Shown: positions 55,301 to 64,000 of the stretch, piece by piece
Numbering within the stretch: the stretch's first letter is position 1
Layout of the letters: each line of letters opens with the position of its first letter
Assembly (NCBI RefSeq): GCF_020536995.1
Contig: NC_068366.1
Span: 25,604,973-25,668,972, forward strand
Length of the DNA stretch: 64,000 bases
Origin: Dreissena polymorpha
Taxonomy: Eukaryota; Mollusca; Bivalvia; Myida; Dreissenidae
Direction of reading: 5' to 3'
The notes under the pieces: model-generated
The model's input: only the letters and a program-made list of their open reading frames with translations
Databases searched by the model: none
Told to the model about the DNA's origin: nothing
Position numbers and translations under genes: made by a program

Positions 55301-58300
55301 CCATCTATTAAAGACCAAGCAAATTAGAATAAGCAATCGAACATCAAGCAATATTACAGTATGTATGTCAATGCTACTGTATGTGTCGCATTTTAAAAAT
55401 TGGACTTAACATGGAGACGAATTGAAATGAGCATGTCTGTTGTTGTAAACGAAAGGGCTTAAGCTTTTTCGAACCTGCTTTTCTAGGATTACATCATGAA
55501 CATATTTTCAACGAGTTTAACGATTGATTTACAGAGATAAACACACGCACTACATAGGAATGCAATATGATAATATAAATTATTGGTTCAAACAGTATTC
55601 ATTCTTTATAACTATATACTGCACATGGTATTTGCACTATACACTATACAATGCAATGTTCATATCTGCTGAGATAAAATTCAGATGAATTCAATAAACG
55701 ACGCGTCAATACTATTGAATTGTATCAAGGCAATGAAACACTGCCATGTCATTTGATTAATGCACTTTAAACTATTGAAAAATTACTTTCTGTTATAAAA
55801 ACTGGATATATTTGCCATGATAAATGTTTTTGCGTCATTGAAAGTACAGGAGGTTATCTCCGCGGCCTGGCTTATTACTCTGCACCTACAATCTCCACTC
55901 AGAGTTGACGTTCCATGCTCTAACATACAATATCAGCCATTCCAAAAAAATGTTTTGTAAGTATCGTATCATGAAAAGTATCATTTTCTTTTATATTTAA
56001 AAAATAGTGTTCAGGTTTGGGTTAATAATAAAAAAATAATGAATAACATTTTTAATGAAAAAAATATAAACGGGAAAACTAGTGTTCCACTTGAATCGGC
56101 TATCGTCACGTGGTTGGTTATAAAAACAGGGATTTGAAAGTCAAAGCACTGCGCGGTGGTTGCTGCACCTATAGTAAGTGAGTGAGAAACCGTCCTTAAA
56201 CTTTGCAATGCCTTAGCGTCTATAATGTTGTTTTGTAATAAAAAATCGCCATGTACTTTATTCGATATGTAAGTAACGCTCACTTTAAAATGTTTTTGGA
56301 TGCACTAGAACTAGTTATTCGTGAATAATTTATTAAATGATCGTTTAGCACCTGACTTAAATATCATTCATTGTAACCGTGAACAAATTGTCACAATTGA
56401 TTTTGATATTGCTCGGCTTGCATTTATACACTTCAGTGGGGTTTGTTTAGTGCACGATTGTTAATTTGTAACCGCATAAACCACGAAAACATGTCTAGCA
56501 TACACACACGCGTCTTTTTTACATGCTTGTTATTGAAGATTATCTCTTCGAGTTTATCAAACGTCTTACAGCCGCATCCCGTGAATTGTATGTTTACAGT
56601 TAAAAAGTAGGCGGCCAGATAAGATATTATTGCCATGTTCAGTTGTTACAAAACTTGATGTCACAACATTCTTGATGAACATGGCACAATCAGTGCATTT
56701 GACTGCTCTTGTCTCTCGCAGAATAAAGTGTTCTCACTTACAAAAAAAACACTGTCTCGAGTGCCTTTTTTGTTGGGATACCACCACCTCATTTGCGCAG
56801 CAGCAACTTGTGTTTACTCACTAAATTGAATCGTGGCTTTTCCCGAAACCACTTGATGCTATTCGGTTTTTTATAAGAAGGAACTTTCTGATTAGAAAAT
56901 TGAGAAACCGTTTGGCGTAAATTCTCAGAATCCAAAGCCACAAAGTACAAAGGATGATCTGTTATGAAGCATCTCCACAAAACATACGCAATGCACGAAA
57001 CCAATAAAAACCAGCAAATAGGATTATAAAGCAAATAGGTGCTTTGTTGCAAAAAAAGCTATGTAGGTAACCAGACTGAAATTGAAATTATATTGCTTGC
57101 GCTTAAAAATATTGGAGTTTCTTATGTACCATGTAATGATAATTATAATAATAAAAACATAGAAATGAATTATATGATGACAATTCTCATCTGTGGTTTG
57201 CATGGGTAGTCATATTTTACAGCACATCTTCCAGATTTGTTGACTGATTAAACACATTTTTAATATTTCGCCTTACAACTATTGTTGTTCTGGTAAATAG
57301 GAATACATTTGAGTAAATGCAATTGTTGGTGCTTTACTTTTATAAGGCATGATGTACTGTTCGAAGTTCTGGTATATAGGAAAACATTTGAGTAAACGCA
57401 ATTGTTGGTGCCTTTCTTATATATAGCATGTTGTAATCGAAACTGCAATATTTTATATTATGTTGTAAAGAAATATCGAACCTTTTTTTATCTGAGCGGA
57501 TTTTATTATAAGCTCCTTCATCTGAAAATGGGTCTATTGTTATATCGACCAGCGCAACTCTTGACACTCCTCCTCACCCACGTAGCCAGTTCAGTGTTTA
57601 TTTTATCGCCTTGAGCTTTTTTATCTCATCTATTTATCTTTATTGAAAAACCATCGTATCAAATAGCTTGTTTTACAAGGTTGACGATTTTGTTTAGAGT
57701 CAAGCCTAACTTGTAATTAATTTGCTTAAGATTTTGAGATAACCCATTCCTATATTTAAGACATATGAATCGTACATGTAATATGATACAATTTTCGCCA
57801 TATTTGCAATACGAAATATGAATCATGGTATAACTGATTATTGTCGCTATATTGTCAAGCTGCCTTCCTTGCTGAAGTGTCTTGTGTAAATTATACAACA
57901 AACAAAACAGTTTACAGAACAAAATCAACCAGAAGTGTTTTGATATTAGACAACTTAAGTTATAATGATGCCCAAACTTTGCCATGTTGATCAAGTGTGT
58001 TATGTTCCACGCTCAGTATACCTCTGATGAACGTCTTTATCAGTACAGGATCCTTATTGCTAATCGATTACGTGATATAAGATACAAATTGATTTAAGAT
58101 GGCACTGTGAATTACAAAGGAAACTTTGCATTAGAAAAGGTTGCAAACACAATATATTGCTTCTTTCAAATCACATGCGAAGCAGACACAGATATACATT
58201 AACATATATACATTTATAAACGGTATAATAAAAATTGCAAATAAGTTAAAACTCCTCCTAGCTTAATATAACTATGTTATATTTGCAGCGCGATCTGTAA

Positions 58301-59755
58301 AGTCGATAATTTTTTTCAACTGGAAATATCGGAGTCTTATGTTTTGAAAGTTGCAATTAAATGCAAACACGAGTGCTCGTTTGACGTACTCGTTTTACAA
58401 AGATGATAATAGAAATCATATAAAATTATCATAATACTATTTTTGTTAATATAAGTCATCGCTTTTTAACATTATTTCCGAGACGATTTATCCAACATGT
58501 TTCCAGTCATACTAAAAGATACCACAAAATGTACGTGATTGTCAAACACAAAACATGGGTAAGAGAATAAAAAACATATGGTTTCATACCATTGACAAAG
58601 AAAATGAAACTTCGATAATTTCAGACAATTATATCGTGTTATTACCTATAAAGATAATAAATTTATCGAATGTACAAATATAAAATAGATACTTGAAAGA
58701 AAATCCATAAAATGATACGCAGTAAGGTGTTGTTCAAATTGTTTAAACGAACATAAACAAGGAACACCATTTCGTAATAAGGTCGTTCGATCGTTACCAC
58801 GAGCGTCCTGTTAGATTGAAATTAACCTATCATTCAGTATTACCAACCACCCCCAACCCCGTTAACTTTTCACGATTATCCCGCAAGGCACAGATCCGCG
58901 ATTATTCCGCATCATCGTTATTCACACGTGCCTTTAGCTGGGTTATTTATTTAGCTTGCTTTACTTTTTATATTAAACAATTTTCTAAAGCTTATGCAAT
59001 TAAGAATAGCTCTAAACAGATGCACAATTTATATAAGATGTAAACTACTAAATAACATTTCGTTACATTAATATCTCAATATGCTGACATTAATAATTAT
59101 ATTTGCTTGTTTTTATAATGTGTTGATCGATTTTCTTTATACATTGTTTTGCGTGAAATTGAGTATTTGAAAGAGATTTCATAACAATTGATCTCCATGG
59201 TTATTTATTGGTAGTGTATGCATCCCTCTGTAGACTATAAATAATGACTTGGTTTAAAAAGCATCAAGAATTTGATACATATATGTCGGCCCTTTAATAT
59301 GGATTTTAAAAAAACAACAACAGTTGATTCATCGTTTAAAGTTTAAACCACAAATATATCTTGGAATCTTTCTTAAACTTGAAATGGAACAGTAAATACA
59401 TCAACATGCATTTTATATGTACGAATATGTTCAACTGCAAGATGTGTGACAATATTTCTTTCATATTTAAATAAGTGACGAATAGAGCGCAACTATTAAA
59501 TTCTTGTACACTTAAACAAGTATTGTCATGGTTAAATAATGCGTTCAAATCATCGGTTTTTGCTGTGTAGGACAGATCATTTCTATTTATAACTAATGAG
59601 TGGAAACATTTGTGAAGTCCCGCTTGTGCAAAGTCTTAACCTTTGAAATACGGTAAAGTACAGTCAGGTTAAGATGACTAATTTACGTGAACTACGTAAA
59701 TGTATAAAGATTTAAACTGATATCTGAAAAGGTTGAAGGTTCTCTAAAAATGTTG
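49390..59755. other. AT-rich non-coding DNA
   Basis: No supported gene. Small features: a fragment of the palindromic MITE end (GTGCTCTGTGAACAGGGGGT, 50423-50442); a 32-bp tandem pair at about 53309-53384 (AGTTGTGCATGACACAGATG); GATAACCAAA-rich sequence at 55010-55190; a roughly 84-bp tandem pair at 57285-57440 (TTCTGGTAAATAGGAATACA against TTCTGGTATATAGGAAAACA); the diverged repeat at 55864-56310 related to 31219-31370. Confidence 0.45.
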
Positions 59756-59757
59756 GC

Positions 59758-60274
59758 TTAAAGGGGCCTTTTCACAGATTTTGGCATTTTTTAACTAATT
59801 CATTAAATGCTTTATATTGATAAATGTAAACATTGGATCGTAAAAGCTCCAGTAAAAAATCAAGAATAAAATTAAAAAAAGGAAAAGAACATTGCCCGGA
59901 GCAGGTTTCGAACCTGTGACCCCTGGAGTCCTGCCAGAGTCCTGAAGTAAAAACGCTTTAGCCTACTGAGCTATTCCGCCGAGTACACATACTTGACGTA
60001 TTTTATACCTTATATAGGCAATCTTCGTAGTTTCACAAAATTTAACGACAAAAACAGAACTCTCCAAATTATTCAATCGTTTCGCGTTGCAACGCTTTAT
60101 AATTTTTAGGTTTTAAAATCGCCAAAAAATGCATATAATGGCTATATTAGACCATGGTAAATGTTCAGTATTACTGTTTCCTCACAAATATCAGAACTAA
60201 AACGAAAATGTGCGAATCTGAAACAACTTTTTTCAATTTTGTCAATTTACCAAAGCGTGAAAAGATCCCTTTAA
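59758..60274. mobile_element. piggyBac-like MITE with TTAA flanks and tRNA-like insert
   Basis: Left end TTAA then AGGGGCCTTTTCAC; right end GTGAAAAGATCCCT then TTAA (60271-60274). The 14-bp terminal inverted repeats match at 12 of 14 positions and the flanking TTAA is the piggyBac-type target duplication. No transposase. A tRNA-like segment lies on the minus strand inside it. Confidence 0.75.
59899..59982 (-). other. tRNA-derived segment inside the MITE
   Basis: On the minus strand, GCGGAATAGCTCAGTAGGC is a good A box and ACAGGTTCGAAACCTG a good B box within a T-arm hairpin. The acceptor ends pair poorly and the middle is long, so it is a tRNA relic or SINE head rather than a working tRNA. 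Confidence 0.65.
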
Positions 60275-60815
60275 GTTTCACAGGCTGTAGAAAACCAAAG
60301 ATGAGTCATTTAACTCGTACCCATGTTTGCGTGCCCCAGTTTGATCGATTTCACAAACGCAGTGTTGGTTATTGATATGCCACTGTTTACGTGCATACCG
60401 CATTTGTATTGATGTTCTCGTTTTAAATTATTTTTATTAACGGCTTGTCGTAGGACTGGCATTAATAAATTAGAGCAAGGTTAAATATTTCCTGTTGTAA
60501 TTGCTGTTTTTATAACAGTGAACTAATACGTGGACGCATCGTGACATTGATATAGCCATTGGGATGTAAAGCTTGGAGAAACTTTAAATCCGGGGCACAC
60601 CTTTACGCACATATGCAAATGATCTTATAAAGTTATGCATGTAAGTTAGATAATCAGTAATTCAACATTGAAACCGTGCCTAGAAAAACGGATGTGAATA
60701 CTTAGAAAATAGTACACTTTAAATAGTTTGTTGAAGTACAAAGTACATTTATTTTACAATGTATAACCTACATGTAAATGCTGGTTTATGGCTAAGAGTA
60801 GAATGGCATAACATC
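60275..60815. other. AT-rich non-coding DNA
   Basis: Nothing recognised. Confidence 0.4.
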
Positions 60816-60818
60816 TTG

Positions 60819-60990
60819 AGCACAGGTGGTTAGCGTGTGGCTATGCTATTAATTAGTGAAAACCGCATTTTAAATGATGCATAATGATATTTTTACGAAA
60901 AATCTACTTTTTTTGAAAAAGAATTCACTATCAGATATATATTTAAAAAGGTTTTCAACTCGAAATCACCCAATATCAGGCCAATATCAG
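60819..60990. repeat. Solo end of the foldback family
   Basis: GAGCACAGGTGGTTAGCGTG through ACTCGAAATCACCC matches the left arm of the element at 61137-62115. Confidence 0.7.
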
Positions 60991-61136
60991 AGGGTGGGAT
61001 TTTTTCCATGGCTCTTTGTCATTTTTCCTCTCATTAAACATGATTGTATATATTTATTTGAATATATTGGGTTCCTGGGCCCATATACTATCCAGGGTAC
61101 GTTAATCCTCGTTTTCCAAGAGCTTGGCTCATGTAC

Positions 61137-62115
61137 CAAACACAGGTGGTTAGCGTGTGGCTATGACATTAATTAATGAAATTATCATTTTGAATGATAA
61201 ATAATCATAGTATTACGAAAAATCAACTTTTCTCAAAACAAAGTATTTCACTATCAAATATATTATATATATAACAAGGTATCCAACTCAAAATCACCCG
61301 AAAACAGGGAGCATCGCTTTGAACAGCCATAACTTCATCAATTGTGCAGCGATTATCACGATCTCGGTCTTATTCAACGCAAATGAATTTCCTTTCTGAA
61401 AATGTATATATCTTGTTATATTTCTACGAATGTTGGGTCAAATTTTAAGAAAGAACACGACACACAACTCGGTGACCTACTTAACATCGATCAGACAGGA
61501 TTAATTAATGCAATCTTCAGATGGGAAGACACACCTTTGCATTTGACCAATTAAATCAATCGTGTGTTTAAAATGTCGGTTAGTTGAAATGTAATTAAGC
61601 AAAGGTTTCAAATGGCGCTGGACAGTTAGTTTTGATACATAATGCAACGGAAAGCACGGTAAGAATGCTTTTTCATACGTTTTATTGAATTATGGTATCG
61701 AGGTCCGGGAACTTAAAAGGGGAAATGCACTTTACTCCGTGAAGATTTCATTCGTTAATCCTGTCTGATCGATGTTTAGTAGGTCACGCGAGTTGTGCAT
61801 CATGTTAGTTCTTAAAATGTTGACCCAATATTTGTAAAAATATTGCAAGACATGTACATTTCGAGAAAGGAAATTCCTTTCTGTGTTGAATAAGACCGAG
61901 ATTGTGAAAATCGCTGCACAATTGATGAAGTTATGGCTGTTCAAAGCGATGCACCCTGTTTTCGGGTGATTTTGAGTTGAATACCTTTTATATATTTGAT
62001 ATTGACATTTGTTGTTTTTTTCAGAAAAGTTGATTTTCGTTATAATATGATTAGTTATCATTCAAAATGATGTTTTCACTAATTAATGGCATAGCCACAC
62101 GCTAACCACCTGTGA
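61137..62115. mobile_element. Foldback element with arms of about 370 bp
   Basis: The left arm 61137-61515 (CACAGGTGGTTAGCGTGTGG...ATCGATCAGACAGGATTAAT) is inverted as the right arm 61750-62113 (ATTCGTTAATCCTGTCTGAT...CCACACGCTAACCACCTGTG). The spacer is about 235 bp. No coding capacity. Arm divergence is visible but modest. Confidence 0.85.
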
Positions 62116-62720
62116 TACCAAACGCATATCTTACATGTCTAACTAACAATTTGACATAAAATTGTCCTCGAGAAAATATTCAGCTACCGGTAGTACATAA
62201 GAATAAGACAGAGCTTTGCGTGCAAATGGATATATGATTATTCGGTAACTGTATGAAGTGGTTATTTAAAGCTAGATTGGGGTTCCCAAAAAATGACGTT
62301 CAATGACCTGTGCATGGATATTTTTCTATCTATTAATAGCACAAGTAACCTGTATAAATTATCAACCCAAGTTGCTGTCGATGTGATTTGCTCAGAGCGT
62401 TCAGTCTATTTACACGTGTTTGTGATAACTTGATGACTTGAAGTATTGTTGCATGTCTGACAACAGTCAACTGTTTCGGGTTATTGTTAGTAGCTACTGA
62501 ATAAACGCTTTATGCCAAGTTGATAAATAAACTGATCTGTGCAACTCTGAGAGAACAAAGTGTTAGGCGCACAAGTAGAAACGTAAACTACGCAAATGTT
62601 CTGAAAATTTTCTTTGTGATAATGGATCAAGAGGAACAAAATCATCCGTTAAATGATAGGACGGTATGTAGATCTAATACTCTATTTGCGCCGCTTACCT
62701 TGAAAACATAAATACATTTG
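62116..62720. other. Non-coding DNA
   Basis: Nothing recognised. Confidence 0.4.
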
Positions 62721-62729
62721 TGTAAATTG

Positions 62730-62932
62730 TCGTTTCACAGGCTAATCAGGGACGAAACTTGCCGCTTAAACCAGATTTTCGTTAAAAAAGAATTGCTTAA
62801 AACGAAACGTACCATAAAACGGGGAAAGTGTCGCCATTTATTAGCCTGTGTTGCCTGCAAAGCCTAATATAGGGCGGCACTTTACGTCCACGCATAAAGC
62901 CCGTTTTTTCCAGAGCGAGGCTCTTACAGAGA
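62730..62932. mobile_element. Palindromic MITE-like repeat, copy 3
   Basis: Starts inside the left arm (ACAGGCTAATCAGGGACGAA) and ends CCAGAGCGAGGCTC, so it is truncated at the left. Confidence 0.65.
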
Positions 62933-62952
62933 TTTTTGTGTAAATATAAGCC

Positions 62953-63208
62953 GTGCTCTGTGAAAATGGGGTTTAATGCATGTGCGTAAAGTGTCGTCCC
63001 AGATTAGGTTGTGCAGTCTGCACAGGCTAATCAGGGACGACAATTTCCGCCTAAACAAGAGTTTGCTAAGAAGATACTTTCTTTAAACGATAAATATAAT
63101 TAAAAGCGGAAAGTTTCGTCCCTGATTAGCATGTGCGGACTGCACGGGCAAATCTGAGACGACACTTTACACACTTGCATTAAACCCCCTTTTCACAGAG
63201 CGAGGCTC
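62953..63208. mobile_element. Palindromic MITE-like repeat, copy 4 (full length)
   Basis: Begins GTGCTCTGTGAAAATGGGGT and ends CCCCCTTTTCACAGAGCGAG, inverted ends. Arms carry GTGTCGTCCCAGATTAG and GCACGGGCAAATCTGAGACG. Confidence 0.8.
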
Positions 63209-63430
63209 ATATCATTTTTTTACGTCAACGTACTCGAAATTTGCCACTTGTAAAACATTAATCGATGCGACTTTCTGTTCGTCAGCAGTTGTTTGTCCGA
63301 AGGTTTTAAGTCAAATGGTTTGTGCAATCATGCTCTATATATTACCATAACTCGTCACCTTTATCCTCGATTAGACAGTTCCAGCTGATCAAGTATAATG
63401 TATAAAGTAAAAAGATGTTCGACAGTTTTC

Positions 63431-63681
63431 AAATAAGGAGACTTAATGCATCTGCATTAAGTGTCACCTAAGCTTGGCATGTGCAGTCCTTACATGATAA
63501 TCAGGGACGGCACGTTAAGATTAAACAGGATTTTCGTGATGAAGAGGCTTCCTTAAAACGAACTATTCAATAAACAAAGGTGGAAAGTGTCGTCCCTGAT
63601 TAGCCTGTGCGGACTTCACAGGCTAATCATGGACAACTTTACGCACATGCACTGAGCCCGTTATTCCCAGAGCGAGACTCA
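63431..63681. mobile_element. Palindromic MITE-like repeat, copy 5
   Basis: Same family: CTTAATGCATCTGCATTAAG start, GTCGTCCCTGATTAGCCTGT in the right arm, end CCAGAGCGAGACTC. More diverged than copy 4. Confidence 0.7.
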
Positions 63682-63689
63682 AATGTTCA

Positions 63690-64000
63690 ATACCCCAATT
63701 CGTTCCTAATTCGAAGAGTTGTGTCACCAATAAGAGTGACAGTCCATATAGCGTTTGCGATATTTGCACATGCAGACAGAATAAATGAATGTAATATGTG
63801 TGTGTTTTGATAAAAATGTGACATGTGGGTGCAGCAGAACTTCCGCGGGTTTGATAAATTGTGCATGTCCCACTTGAATTGAACATGGGACATTTGCTTT
63901 ATTATTATCATCCACAGTCGATATAAAGCAGTATAATTTGCTCTGTTAAACAAATTGAGAGTGTCCTCAAATAACTTAGACATTTCAAATAGTGTGTTGT
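63690..64000. other. Non-coding DNA at the window end
   Basis: Nothing recognised. Confidence 0.4.

Noticed and set aside
59899-59982. Working tRNA gene
   Set aside because: A and B boxes are good but the acceptor ends do not pair and the middle is too long; it is part of a MITE.

Overview
The window joins two unlike sequences across a run of exactly 100 N (29518-29617). The left 29.5 kb looks like part of a large DNA virus of a bivalve, most like a malacoherpesvirus. It has a UL24-type PD-(D/E)XK nuclease, a BIR (IAP-like) protein, three RING-finger proteins, an eight-cysteine FYVE/RING-like zinc protein and a cluster of type I membrane glycoproteins. These genes are compact, and most have a TATA box about 40-75 bp before the ATG and AATAAA close after the stop. 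The right 34 kb looks like ordinary AT-rich animal DNA, probably a dreissenid mussel. That call rests on my recollection of the palindromic repeats seen near 32, 62.8 and 63.5 kb; I ran no search. The N run is the usual placeholder for a gap of unknown size, so the sequence does not show whether the viral part is integrated or was mis-scaffolded.

Layout. 1-3754 (minus strand): three membrane glycoprotein genes, one of them a chimera made by a local tandem duplication, then a 445-codon gene of unknown function. 3842-5768 (plus): two unknown proteins, a spliced small Cys-rich protein and the BIR protein. 6140-6496 (minus): the zinc protein. 6.5-9.6 kb: AT-rich non-coding DNA with local repeats and two tRNA-like folds. 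9653-12355 (minus): three RING genes, two of them tandem paralogues. 12501-12962 (plus): the UL24-like nuclease. 13-17.2 kb: about ten tandem units of roughly 390 bp. 18.8-24.95 kb: a very intron-dense predicted transcript of about 35 exons, twelve of them only 9-10 nt, ending at a clear poly(A) signal. 25-28.2 kb: duplicated structured-RNA candidates (tRNA-like and Y-shaped folds, some with compensatory changes). 29.0 kb: a TATA box and a short reading frame.

The host side holds a broken APE-type LINE (38.2-41.5 kb), a TTAA-flanked piggyBac-like MITE carrying a tRNA-like segment (59.76-60.27 kb), a large foldback element (61.1-62.1 kb), several palindromic MITE-like repeats and two minisatellites. 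I found no convincing host protein-coding gene.

How it fits together: the protein genes look like a host-interaction block (surface glycoproteins, IAP-like and ubiquitin-ligase-like regulators). Next to it lie about 16 kb of non-coding DNA organised as repeats, a multiply spliced RNA and small structured RNAs. That arrangement recalls latency or non-coding RNA loci of other herpesviruses, but the link is inference. The viral protein genes I could read look whole.
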